From positions 1,798,001-1,862,000 of the forward strand of contig CADCXA010000027.1 of the NCBI GenBank assembly GCA_902806565.1: 64,000 bases of DNA, in the 5' to 3' direction. Source of the DNA: Hypoxylon rubiginosum (lineage: Eukaryota; Ascomycota; Sordariomycetes; Xylariales; Hypoxylaceae). This document shows, piece by piece, positions 48,459 through 60,276 of this stretch. Under the pieces are notes generated by a model. It had not been told where the DNA came from. It saw nothing but the letters and a program-made list of their open reading frames with translations, and did no database searches. Numbering within the stretch: the stretch's first letter is position 1; each line of letters opens with the position of its first letter. Position numbers and translations under genes: made by a program.

Positions 48459-51400
48459 ATGGCGGACCCTAATCCCTCCATGTTCTTTAGGAACACGTTC
48501 GGTTCCGATGCGAATATGTCTTTCGAGTTCAACAACGAGTTTGAGCTTAACGACGTGGATGACAGCCAAAACACCATACAAAACCCGATACAGAATTCCA
48601 CGTACGGACCCTTCTCCTTTAGCGGCTTGATGAATTATAAATGGCCTCACACACCTGTGCTCGGCGGCCAGAAGCCGTTTCCTTCCGGTTCTGGGCCTGC
48701 TGCGCAATCCCATCTAAACGGTATGCCATCGGAGTATCCTTCTGCGCTTCCCTCCCATCGCGGGTCTTCCTCCTCCGCTTCCTCCTCCCGAGCTAGTGGT
48801 ATTTCCAACTCGCCGAAAACCACTCCGTCCTCGACAGACGTGGTGATGACAGAAGGTTCCTTCCCGCCCAGTGCTTTCGAAAATGGCCTGAAACATACCG
48901 ATTCGAACTTCATGTACGACACCATGGACCCTACCAACATGGACATGCAAGATTTTTTCGACATCGAGGGTGCTTCGGGGAATGCCCCAGATACGGGCAC
49001 CCTCACGTCTAGAGGACCAGCTTTTAAGAAAATCAAGGGCACTCCCAAAACGCAACTGGTTTGTACCCTCCTCGCATCCGGATATTTTGGTTAAAACTGA
49101 TCGTCGTACAGCAACACTCACGCACGAAGTCAGCAAATGGATTCAAGACAAGTGACTCACGAGAGACCTCGCCAGCGTCAAATATGATACTGAGCCAGGA
49201 GACCTCGCCGGCAGCAGTGCTCTATCAATCACCACCTCCTGAGAACCACTTTAACGACGACCTTCGAAATGCGAACATGTGGTCGCCTGGGGTGGGTATA
49301 CAGAACAATGGTTTGGCACCACACATCGGACAAGATCCGATGGGGCACGATCATCCGTCCTTCCCTCCACAGATGATACTGAGTCAACCTCCCCCGCGGC
49401 CGCGGCCGAGACTAGTGGTTCACACAACGCCGATGAAGTCTCGAGTAGAGACCCAAATCCCAATCAAGCTGACTATGCATCATATACCCCCTGGCATCAA
49501 GACAATTCACCTGCCGACTCACACAATTGCGAAGCATAAGCTACTAGCAAAACCCGATTCTCCTGAGCGGTCTCCCGAAATGCTCGAGCTCTATACAATG
49601 CTAGTTTGCACAAGCGCTATGATGGACCCGGAAAAGAGACAGCGTGCGTTTCAGCGAGCTGCAGCGGCTCCTCTGAATCGGCTGAACGACGACGTCGATG
49701 ATGAAGAGCGCAAGCCTCAGAATGGCGGCGAAGTACGCATATGCGATGGCTGTATAGGCCGGGAACGCAAACGTGCCGCCCGCAAGAAAAATAGAAAGCC
49801 GGAGGAGGAGGAAATGTGGAATCTATATGAGCACGAGCGAGCAATTGTCTTTAACACAAACGAAGTAAAAGAATGGCAAGCGGTCACTCCTGGCATGGCC
49901 GATCCGATACAAGCTCGGCCACGTGACGTCTCAGTTCCGGACGATACCGTCACGGTAGATGTACCAATGCGTATCGCCTGCTACTGCCGCCATCACCAGG
50001 AGAAGATGGGGTTTCAGGTCATCTTCACTATAAAAGATTACCGAGACAATCTTATCGCCCAAAAGGAGTCCTCTTCGATCATGATCACCGACGACCACAA
50101 AACACATGTTCCGGTGACCACGCCAGCGTCCAATGCCTCCGTATCAGCACAGGCCCGCAATGCTTCCGTGCCAGCAGTAGGAGCGCCACCGCTGAATACG
50201 ACCAACGACGTCAAAGCCGTGGAGGCAGCTCTGTCATTCCACCCGTCCCACTCGGCCTCTGACCTCCAGGGGTTGGCACAAAACGGAGCCTATCCATTTC
50301 CATCCGCCCCGGTCAGCAATAACCATCCCCAAGCTGCACCCGGCACGGTGGCGTCCCGTAATGGATCTAGGCAGGGATCTCCAGCCAGCCCTCCTATTGT
50401 CTCGAGCAAAAAGAGAAGGGCAAGCGGAACTGTCAAGGTGCCTAGCCGTCTAACGATGACGAGACTCGACACCAGGCTAGAGAAAAGTCAGTCACCGTCG
50501 ATGCCTTCGACAGCGCAGAACGAATCAGCCATTACTTCGGCAGCCACATCACCATTCTCGCCGCTTATGGGTGGTCATACAATGGGTCCGGACCCCTTAT
50601 TTCATGGACAACAGTCAAACCTCAACATGGGACAGCATTTCCAAGCAGGACCACTTACTCCCAACAGCACCACCGAACAGCTCATTCTCCCTTCGGGACA
50701 CCCTTCAGGGAATCGGAATATGAGTTTCGACACCATGCAGATGTTTTCTGCGCCAGCCTCGGCTCACGCCAGCCGTGCTCCGAGTCCCAGCCGTCTCAGA
50801 AATGATGTTCAAAACATGTCACATGCACAACTAGGGCAGAATCTTTACAATAACGTCGCAGCGGCACTGAATTCGAATAGAGCCCCGCAACCAATGATCT
50901 ATAAGATTATTCCCTGCGAAGGACCCAAGTCAGGTGGTATCGAAGTGACAATCCTCGGCAGCGGTTTTACAAACGCCGGGCTCGAGGTCTGGTTCGGAGA
51001 GCAAAGGGCAGCTACAACGACATACTGGGGCGAGACGTCCCTGGTCTGCCTCCTCCCTCCGTCTCCCGTTGCGGGAGTTGTCATGGTATCAATCAGGCAC
51101 CCTCGCGTTGCACCTCAGCAACAATTTAGTGGCAATCAGCAACCGCTGTTCAGATATATCGATGATGACGAAACCCGCTTGATAAGAACGGCACTCACCG
51201 TTTTGGGCCTCAAAATGAACGAAAAGGTGACAGACCTTACAGGTTTCGCGAGAGATGTCATTAATAATCCGAGCCGCGGTGGTTCGTGGGGTCCTTCATT
51301 CGGAGGAAGCCAGCCCACCAATAACGGCTTCGCCAACCACGAACAGGAGCTCCCCGAGTCTGTAGAAACAGAACTACTTCGAATTCTCAAGCTGATCGAT

Positions 51401-52826
51401 ATGGACAAGAGCCCGAACAAGGCGAGACTCGACCTGAGGAGGTTAAGCGGGCAGACTATGCTTCATCTTGCTTGCTCTCTCGGACTCGACCGGGTTGTAA
51501 CTGGTCTTCTTATACGTGGGGCAAGCGTAGGCATCCGAGATAAGGGAGGCTTCACACCATTACATATGGCGGCAATGAACGACCAACCGGAAATTGTGCA
51601 GCACCTCATCACGAGAGGAGCGGATCCAAACATGCGAAGCCTCTCGGGCCTGATTCCTGCCGACGTTGCTCGATCTAATGAGGTGCTTCGAGTTCTCCGA
51701 CGGGTTGAGAACCACTCTAGATCCCGAAGCAGCGGCTCCGTTCCTGGCTCCATTCCCAGCAGGCCTGCCAGTTCTAGCTCTCTTAGATCCCTGTGGGACC
51801 CGGCTCCAATGACTCCACGCCGCGAGGAATTTATGTCGGATGGCTTGAGCTCGGTAGAGGATAGTGATGATAGCTCGGACGACTCATCCGATAGCACCGG
51901 GGAAAGCAACGACTGGTTAAGTATGAGACGGCCAGAATTCCCATCTACGCAACATCACCGAGACATGGCGCCGCGTCAGCCAATCCACGAGGACGATAGC
52001 CCTCCAACACCGGGCCAGTCAGTGGCAGCTCTCCGAGAACAATTTGCGACACAGTTGCAGCAGTGGCAGCAGTCCATGGCGATGCATTTTCAGAATCTTC
52101 CGCAGTTTCAAATGCCGCACATGCAAATGCCACAAATGCCAGCCTTGCCTATGATGCCTATGCTTCCGGATTATCAAGCCTATCTGCCTTATTCGGCTCC
52201 TGTCATGGAACGTATCAGCTCTTTTGTTCCAAATATCCGCGGCCCACGCCCCGGTTCGGCAGATGGACAATCTCCCCGAGACGCCGATAACAAATGGTGG
52301 GATCGTTCCTTCTTCGGCACCAAGGAGTCTCCGCCGGCGTACGAAGATATATTTCCCCAGAAGACAGTCGATATCAAACAACAGTCGTTGGCAACGGCAG
52401 TGGTGGAGTCTGCAGCGGACGAGAAGTGTGCGGTTCGGTTTGATCAGATCACGTCAGAAGCGTCACAATCACAATCGCAAGAAGTGCCCGCGCTTCTCGA
52501 GATTGGGCGCAAGTCCAATATTACCAAGGAACAGCAAGAGCATCTCCAACGAGCCCATGCTCAGAGGCTCAAGACCGGCAGCAGTGACAAGATGCTCTGG
52601 TTTGTCTGGGTGAGTAGCGCGGACCACCTTTCATCTTTCATGGGACATTGACACTAATGGATACACATAGATTCCTACTCTGATCTTTATGCTCGGCGCC
52701 ATGCTGCTCAACGGCGCTCCCTGGGTCGTATTGGCCGCCGCTGATCTTTATAGACGCCTGACCGCGTTTGTAGCAAGCATGAGCGTAATTGCCCAGAAGC
52801 TCGCCACCCCTACTGTGGTAGCCTGA
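48459..52826 (+). CDS. Membrane-tethered transcription factor, MGA2/SPT23 like
   Basis: Exons 48459-49058, 49112-52609 and 52671-52826 encode 1417 residues. In yeast, Mga2/Spt23 sit in the ER membrane, sense lipid packing, and are cut by ubiquitin and the proteasome to release an N-terminal activator of the OLE1 desaturase and hypoxic genes. Residues 1-260 are disordered. A conserved block follows (RVETQIPIKLTM, GIKTIHLPTHTIAKHKLLAK, RICDGCIGRERKRAARKKNR), then an IPT/TIG domain at about 795-880 (GPKSGGIEVTILGSGF). Two or three ankyrin repeats lie at about 980-1063 (GQTMLHLACSLG, GGFTPLHMAAM). A single C-terminal helix follows near 1362-1385 (LIFMLGAMLLNGAPWVVLAA). Order and length fit the family. 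The helix lies in the small last exon and is lost if the final intron is kept, which would give a soluble form. Confidence 0.93.
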
Positions 52827-53985
52827 ACCCCGTTTCTTCTCATATAGCACCTTATAACTGTCTTGTTCGGTTCTTTTTCAACAAAGTGTTTTGATCTCAT
52901 CGCGTGGATGGATATGATATAGGCGTCTATAGCGAGCGTCTGAGCTTTAGTATTGGTCAGTGGTAGTTACTCGTAGAGAAAACAATCTGGGTTAAAACCC
53001 TCCGTACTACTTACAGATTTCACACTCATGTTATACATTACGTTCTGTCTAGACTAGGCTCTCCCGGCTGAGTTCATACTGTAGGCGCGCTGTCTTGGTG
53101 ACACAACCGCTGGCTGAATTAGGTTGGGCGGATGAGATTACAATTGTTAAGCTTGATTTTGATTTTACGATTCATGAATTTCAAGGCCCTTCTGGTAGCA
53201 ATAACTACCTATAACCTAGGTATTCTACCTGTCTAATATAATCCCCCTTTTTTCAATTTCCTCCCCCTATTTTCTTAGATGACTAATCCTGAAAGACGAT
53301 GTGAGCAGAAGACATCTATATTACGTAAGTTTACTATGGTAGAGTGCATAATCTCAATGGCAGGTTAGAGGATTGACCAGAGGCCCGTCGATCGCGCAGT
53401 GAGGCATTGCTTAGACGAGTGCTTCGTCTGTGTCTAGAGCCGTGGGTGTGGAGGGGATCATCGCGTATGCCATGTTTCGCCCCGCATCTTCCCCGTCCGC
53501 AGCTCGAAGCCCGAGGGGTGGGAGATGCGAGCGGGGGAATCACGGGAGAGCACGTCAATGGTCAATGTAAGTAAAAAGCTGAACGACACGATGCCTAATG
53601 GTTGGTAAGGCAAGGCAAGGCAAAGTAAGGTAAGGCGTAAGCGCGTAAGCGACGGCTAGAGTTAGGCCAGCTCGCCTCAGCTAGGTAGGAGTAAAGTCCC
53701 CATACAGCGAATTTTGCTCGTAGGCGGTATGACTGCGCCGTTGGATATGATGCGGCCCGAAGGAATAGAAAATGGCGGCGTCCGGAGCGACGAGCGGGAT
53801 AAAAAGGCGGTAAGCGGATTTCGTAGACATCACACACAATATAGGACGGGCCGGCCTTGTCCGAAGTTCATTCCTCGGCGATGGGGACAGGGGTTTTTAC
53901 CCACGCTATCGAAGCAGTAAGGGAATGAATAACTCTCCTTTTTTTTTTCTTCTATTTTCCATTTCCTATTCTAGGGATTGTAAGA
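52827..53985. other. 3' flank of the MGA2-like gene
   Basis: No gene seen. Contains TACCTATAACCTAGGTA near 53207 and a short GGCAAGGCAAGGCAAAG run near 53607. Confidence 0.5.
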
Positions 53986-54077
53986 ATTCTATATGAGATT
54001 ACTAGCTGCGCAACCCGTCCGCGCAAGCGCGGCCGGGAGAATTATGTAATAAATAAGAAGCTTCTGATTGGCCATAC

Positions 54078-54460
54078 CACCCCCCTAGCCACCCACCACC
54101 ACCAGCCACACCACCACCACCGCCTCCTAGCCATACCACACCTACCACCATCACAACCACCCCAGCCATACCACACCTAAGCCACCCATCTTCACCACCC
54201 CTAGCCACATTACCACCCCCCTAGCCATACCATCACCACCACCTATCACCACCACCCCAGCCACACCACACCCAAGCCACCCACCTTCACCACCCCCAGC
54301 CACACCACCACCCCCCTAGCTACATTATCACCACTACCCACCACCACCACCCCAGCCACACCACCACCCCCCTAGTTACACCATTACCACCACCTACCAC
54401 CCCAGCCACACCACCACCCCCCTAACCACACCACCATTACCACCCCCCCCTTACCCCAAG
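54078..54460. repeat. CCACCA/CCCCCTAGCCA low-complexity tract
   Basis: About 380 bases of degenerate tandem CCACC, CCACACCA and CCCCCCTAGCCACA units, almost free of G on the plus strand. The open frames within it are composition artefacts. Confidence 0.85.
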
Positions 54461-54476
54461 CTATTTGGAATATCGG

Positions 54477-54512
54477 CTCGGCGAACGGCGGCTCCGCACG
54501 CCGTTCGCCGAG
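54477..54512. other. Perfect 14-bp inverted repeat with 8-base loop
   Basis: CTCGGCGAACGGCG at 54477-54490 pairs without mismatch with 54499-54512. The loop is GCTCCGCA. It is the strongest hairpin I noticed in the window. Confidence 0.9.
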
Positions 54513-54996
54513 GAGTTTAGCCACAGTTAACCTAAGCTCTGATTGGCTAGCCACATCTAGGTGCACGGATGAAGAATTCTTCGTAGAATCATTTAATCTT
54601 TTTCACCATCGCTTAAAAAGATTAATAATTTATATAGCTCGATAGAGCTTGTTTTGCGTGACCTTTTAATACCATTTGCATTTTTATAAACCTTATTACG
54701 ATAGAATCGCAGAGGAAAAGGTCGAAAAGTGCGGGGCGATTTTAAGTATCTGATTGGCCGGTGGAATTGTGGCAGTACTAATGAAATAAAGAGAAGTTGA
54801 TAGCCAGAATTTCTAAAACTACCTTCAGCTGGCTCTAATTGAGAAGGCAGGTAGGTGTATTGACTCTGACCGCGCGCGCAAAAGTAGGTAGATAGTTGGT
54901 ATTAATATCGGTATCAAAAGAAGGAGGAACATAGCCAAATACATGAGTACTCAACGCGAATGGCCTATACCAAGGACATCGCGGGCCGGATCTGAC

Positions 54997-57072
54997 CTAG
55001 ATCCTCGGCTCCGTCTTCCCAAACGCCCTCATGTCCCTGTTGAGCTGGTCCTCGACCCAGACGGGCCACTACGACAGGCGTGAGTTAGTAATTACTTCTT
55101 CGAGTAAGTAAGATAATCGGGGGCAGGCTTGAAATGTGTCTCATAACAAACTCGACTATATGATGTATACCCCCGTGACAAGGTCAAAAAGGGGGGGACT
55201 CGTGAAGTTACGTACCCCGTTATACCGTAAATGCGCAGCATCGACCTGACGATTCAGGTACTTGAGCCAGCGCACCATTCCCAGATCCATGTCGCCATTA
55301 TTGCTGCTGCTGCTGCTGTTACCGCCGCCAGCACCAGCGCCGGGCTGCTCGGGCTCGCGCGCGCGAACGCGGTACTCGATCTCCGTCACGGGTGCCATGA
55401 CCTGCTTCAGCGCGATCCAGTGCGACGCCAGCAGCGTGCTCGTCTGGCGGGCCGCGTCGATGAGGCACTGAAACTGCTCCTGCGGGATCTGCATCCACCA
55501 CCCGTAGTGCTTGGAGAGCGTCCTGTAGGCTTGCGATGGGGGGAGAAGGCGGGGTGTTAGCGTTAGGTACCTAAATCATATTTGGTCCATGGGAATCGAA
55601 GGACCGAGAAGGAAGTAGTAGAAGTGTGTGGATAGATAGAAAGAATTGGAGGCAAGGTAAGTTTAGGGTACCTACCTAAGTACGAGTCGGTGTAGAGGGC
55701 CTCGGCTATCTCGAGTATGATCCTGTAGTACTCGAACTCGACCGGCTGCGTGCACAGCGGCTCGAGGCCGCGGATGGCCGCGACGGCCATGTCGACCCAA
55801 TCGCGCCGCACCAAGGGTAGGGCATCCATGTGCGGCTTCAGGATCGCCGACGTGTCGAGGTGCTGCAGGTTGCTGAAGAGGAACTTGACCCCCTTGTAGT
55901 GCATCTGCATCGAGACCAGCGCGATGCCCCGACAGAAGGTCATGAACTCGGCCATACCGTCGTCTAGGACGATGGACTGGAAGGTCAGCGCGAAGCAGGT
56001 AGCCACTGTTATCCAGACGGGTTAGCTTGGCTTGTAAGACTGTAGGCTGAGTTGAGATGTCTAAGTGAATCCTTCGAGTCTTGGGCTTATAGCCTAGGAA
56101 GCTATTCCACGGCGTATATGCTTCTCGAAGGTCGTCGTGTATGCCAGTAATGGTAGAGTAGGGCTTTAGGGGAGACTCAGGACCAGTTTAAGAGAGTGAC
56201 ATACTAAGTGCGTTCCCTTCTTCGAAGGTATCCATCTTCGGACCATCGTTTAGACTCCTTTTGATAGCATTGATCGCCTTAACTCGGTGCATCATCGCGA
56301 ACGTGACTAGGCTAGGATCCTGCGTCATGAGGTCGGAGGCGGCGAGTCCTAGTACTGCGTGCATGAGGTATTCATACTGTTGATAGAACCGTTAGTATCA
56401 TTAGCTCCATGCCTCGTAGCGTCTCTCACAAGCATACAGTTTGGGATAGACATGGAACCTCGTGAGTCCAGATCGTCTCGTTGCCTAGCGGGTGATGGGG
56501 AAAGCAAGTCAACAGGAAATGCTGGAAGAAGCGCATGTCTTGGAGACTGAAGAGAGGGACTTGGTGTCGTGGCTGGTCTTGCTGTTAGTGGTACTTCATC
56601 AAAAAAAGGCGACGCAGGACTCGTACTTGGTGGACGACTTGGGGAACTGCCGGATATTCACATCTTAGTCCCGTCTTCACGCAATGGCCGCAAGCAGGCC
56701 GAGTTTCTTGACACTAAATATTTCGACGTCAGTAACCAAGCCGCAACGCCCAGGAACCTTGACTAGGAGGCGGGTAAATACTTTAATGCGGCGCCTTTTG
56801 CAGTTGTAACATCCTCTCCTGCTTTTTGTATGACCTCGCCGCTCCTGTCTCTGTCTCTGAGTTGGGTTACTGCTGGTAGTGGCCTCTGGCGGCGAGATGT
56901 TGGATAGAACCAGTTCATTGTTCAAGGCCGGGGCAGAGCCAGAAGCACCGTCGTTAGCTAGGAAGTTGCCTATATCATCTTCTTGGAGAAAGGCCGTCAA
57001 ATCGAGGTCGTCCCCACTATCGAAGCTCATCCTGGGAAGAATCGTACGATGCGTCGCGTCTGACGGTTCCAT
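54997..57072 (-). CDS. Zn2Cys6 transcription factor, Upc2/Ecm22-like group
   Basis: Seven exons (complement): 56782-57072, 56627-56713, 56438-56581, 56205-56376, 55676-56005, 55216-55529 and 54997-55068, giving 469 residues. The binuclear cluster at about residues 88-117 reads RGCYNCKRRRIK, then across the intron CQETRPACGHCVKTGLRCEY, with spacing C2C6C6C2C6C. The rest matches the regulatory domain of the Upc2-like group: MRFFQHFLLTCFPHHPLGN, YEYLMHAVLGLAASDL, NALMATCFALTFQS, DGMAEFMTFCRGI and AYRTLSKHYGWWMQIPQE, ending VEDQLNRDMRAFGKTEPRI. In yeasts such factors sense sterols, and in filamentous fungi many relatives have other roles, so the target is open. All junctions are in phase. Intron 2 is only 45 bases. 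The start is the first ATG. The upstream open codons begin with GTG. Confidence 0.9.
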
Positions 57073-58576
57073 ATTCCCGCTCACTCACTCGAAGCACCCG
57101 GATTACATATTTATCGAGGAAGCATCTGTAGAATGTGGATTGCAAACCCCACGGACAAAACGAGGAGTTCCTTCGGCAAAGCATTGTCCCTTTGAAGCTG
57201 AGTCCCCTACTACAGCTTTGAGTATTGATCTGCGGCGCAGGGAAACCGGCCTGAGTTCAGCTTTCGCGAGCCTGTCCAATCACCGTTGAGTCTTTGTCGC
57301 GGCGGAGCCAAGTTCGGTGACGAGTCAGTTCGGGGCTCGGCTCACGACACATGTAATTGGTCATTCTTATTATCTTCATAATTATATTCAAGTTTCTGTT
57401 GTGTAACTTCACGATGATACCTGCTAATAGCATTATACCGCCTGAGGTATATGCAGGGTTTGTTTAGGAATGATGAGAACTTATAAGACGAACTCCTTTT
57501 TATTTTGCTTGTTTCTTTAGAATAAGCAACTTCATGCTCGCTTCGCTCTGAGAAGCCATTTTCACTATAAACTTATGCTTCATTAATATTCACCCAGAAA
57601 CATTAGTGGTGAAAACAATCTAAATGGGCTTCTTGAGAGCCATTATTCGGAGGGACTGGCTGGAGGAAGGCTGTTATATTAGACTCGGCTTTCCCTTCTT
57701 GGAATCATGATGGTATCCCCATAGCACGAATGATCAAAACGAAATTGGATACATAAGTCTCTCTCAATCGAAAGCACCTAAAAGTCACGAGGGGAGCCTA
57801 AGTTTGAATGTCTATCCATGTAGTAGGCATAACACTGGACGACTGAAAATAGTTTTAGTCCCGTAGATTGGCTTGGGCTTGACGATGAAAGCTTCCACCT
57901 AGCAAACATGGCTGACTGGCAGCTTGGTTAGGCTGTTTTCTTAAAAGATATGTTCATTGAATATGACGGGCTTAACATTGACGGCAATAGGCATTAACAG
58001 TAATGATACGAACGCCCCGTCTAACAGGTAGCATGGAAAGCAAACCACACCTCCCTCAAGCTCTCTAGTGTTAGTATCTTTGATCTTACGTCATTTAAGG
58101 AGATCTCTGGGAAGGGAATATGGGAACCAAATATCACTCGCCCTCTTCGATACCGGTACTTGTTATTCCAATAGGGGATGAAATCGGGCTTCCCTTGGTT
58201 CTTCACATCGAGAAGATTCCTTATCAGGAGCGCTATGGTGCTTTTCTACCATCATATTCCTCTCCCTTACGCTTCATGGCTTCACGTTTCGACGGGCTTT
58301 GCGAAATCAGTTCTGTGTTCAGTTCCGTATTATAAAAGATAGCAATTACGCCACTGGCTTTGCGGCTTTAACGTAAGCGCCATCCCGGCTTGACTATCCC
58401 TAAGAGTTCTACTCTCATCCAGCCTCCATTTCATCACTGAGCGTTGAGCTGACAGCGTCAGCAGAAATGCTCGTCGCAATCCTAGCACTGGATAATAAAC
58501 AAGGGCATCAACCGAAATGAGCTATGTGGCACCAAAGGACCCATCGACTATCCCGAGAAGCTCCTTCAGAAGCTTC
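57073..58576. other. Spacer upstream of the Upc2-like gene
   Basis: Promoter side of the Upc2-like gene, which lies on the minus strand. A minus-strand frame at 58021-58206 has an ordered look (FIPYWNNKYRYRRGRVIFG), but I find neither a family nor splice partners. It may be a gene fragment. Confidence 0.4.
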
Positions 58577-58856
58577 CTAGGTATATTTCTTAGCAGCTTC
58601 CTGAGCTGCTTTAACGCTCTCTCTCTGTAACGAAGCGATCAGCAAAGTGGCTTCTATGATAATCAGGGGTTGCTACAGATAAGCAGCTTACCACGCAATC
58701 CACGCAATCCTCACTTTTCAAGTGAATCTGACGATGATCTCGGCATAGGATCTGGTGTGCTGTGCAAAAGCCCAGTTTGTTGTTGCGGCGACAGTTGCCC
58801 TTCCTAGCACCCGGGCAATGGTGCTTGCCGGTCGAGCTCTTACGGTCTTTGACCAT
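58577..58856 (-). CDS. Small Cys/His-rich protein, unknown, possibly zinc-binding
   Basis: Exons 58692-58856 and 58577-58624 (complement) encode 70 residues. I do not recognise a named family. The core holds seven Cys and several His in zinc-finger-like pairs: HHCPGARKGNC, then CTAHQILCRDHRQIH, then CVDCV. The spacing C-x7-C-x8-C-x2-H-x3-C-x2-H-x3-H, then C-x2-C, could bind one or two zinc ions. The N-terminus is basic (MVKDRKSSTGK). The second exon gives a charged helix (RESVKAAQEAAKKYT). The intron has a GTAAGC donor and a TTACAG acceptor and ends the protein cleanly, whereas reading through gives a longer, less regular tail. No signal peptide, so probably intracellular. A secreted effector is less likely. 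Confidence 0.65.
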
Positions 58857-60276
58857 TGCGAATACCTAAGCAATACCTACCTAGGTAGTACATGGTTAGA
58901 TTGAGAAATTAATTAATCAGGTATGTTAGTCCTGACTTAGGGATAACATACTGTTTGTATTGATCTCTCAAATGTTTGAGACACGCAGAGGCTCCTGGCT
59001 GCGTCCGATTGCTGAGAAGGGTTAACCCAGAGTTCCCGAGTTGGGCTGGAAAGTCGAGATGTGAGAACGCGGGATTGGGTGCGAATACTGGACAGCGTAT
59101 GTGTAGCCGTCGAGTAAGTAGGCGAAGTCGAACCAAGTATGGAAGTCGAGGTAGGTGAGTGTCGTACGAGGCACGTTCGTTGAGGATGTGTGGGATCGTC
59201 GGTCAAGGTATGTGCTCTGAAAGTTGAAAGCTGAGCATGCCAACAGGTTTATCTAAATAATCTCGACCTTGATCAGAATATGAAGAGAAAAAAGTAGATA
59301 CCTAAGGCAAGTAAGTGTCCATTGTTTGTCAAGTTCTTAACATTGACCGTCCGTGCTCGGTTGCCCCTGAGAATAGTGTTGCCCTTAGGCGAAAAGAGCC
59401 AGACCTAAGGCAGCCATTAGGATGACATGCTGGGACGTTTTTCATTTTGCTGCAACTACCTTAGCAGCAAATTGCTTATGATTCCTTCTTTTATCTTTCC
59501 TAGAAGATTCTTTATCCGTATCTCATAAAACAAGTCGAGGAACATCGGTTTTATGGCACCTAGAACTTGGTCCGAAGATGCAATTGCGGATCATGGTGAT
59601 AACTTGATTCTAAATATATATAACAAGTGCATGTTTGCCTCGTTGATAGATCTATTTTATTCCAAATAAGCACTGAAGTATCCCTTTTAGCGTAGATAAT
59701 AATATCATGAGAATCGTTATGTTACTTTAGACCTCTTTCCAGGTACGTAACGGCAAAATATATTTCAGTTCATTAAATGTCCTCAGACGCGAGAGCATTC
59801 TGAGCCGTGGCAGATAATTTGCTATACAGTAAACGGTTCTAAAACATTGTATTTGGACCCTTTGGTATGATATGAACATTATACTTTAAGATATACTAAT
59901 CTAGATAGTTGAGTTGGCTGAGAAAAAGATAGCAAATACACTCTGTGGTCCCCACTAGATGAGATCGTTATTGCACTGGCTAGGGCTACCGATTTAATTA
60001 TTACACCGTGTACCGCCTTCATGTCAACTCGATTTGGTTGATTGTTCGCTGCTTAATAGGAGTGTAATATGACAGAGTATGTGCCTGATAGCAGCTAAGC
60101 TCTACATCTGCATGAGCCGTCCCTATATCCCTCCAATAGTTAGTAACACTTGTTCCTTACTGAATAGGGTCGAAGGTTTGTCTTGCTAACTGTTTATATT
60201 TTCGCCTTTCGTAGTGAGACTATCCTCATTTCGAACATTGACGCCATTCTTATTTTCATATCTTCCAGCGAGGGAA
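58857..60276. other. AT-rich spacer, no gene seen
   Basis: Upstream flank of the small Cys/His gene and 3' flank of the APH-like kinase gene. It is AT-rich, especially 59480-60280, and carries TACCTACCTAGGTA near 58875. No domain-bearing frame. Confidence 0.5.

Larger units (their letters stand above)
53986..54850. mobile_element. Possible non-autonomous mobile-element debris with hairpins
   Basis: The segment has a composite structure unlike the surrounding spacers. There is a 6-base-pair GC hairpin with an AA loop at 54019-54032. A long CCACCA-type low-complexity stretch fills 54078-54460. A perfect 14-base-pair hairpin with an 8-base loop stands at 54477-54512. The word CTGATTGG occurs three times in the same orientation (54064, 54539, 54750). 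GC-rich hairpins near the ends are a feature of Helitron-type elements, and TCTATATGAG near 53989 follows a T, as such a 5' end would. I find no convincing CTRR-T end, no terminal inverted repeats and no coding frame, so the class is a guess. Confidence 0.35.

Noticed and set aside
54002..54566. Gly/Val/Trp-rich minus-strand frames
   Set aside because: Direct translation of the CCACCA low-complexity tract, with no coding evidence.
58021..58206. Minus-strand frame with FIPYWNNKYRYRRGR
   Set aside because: Short, no neighbouring exon that joins in phase, no family recognised.
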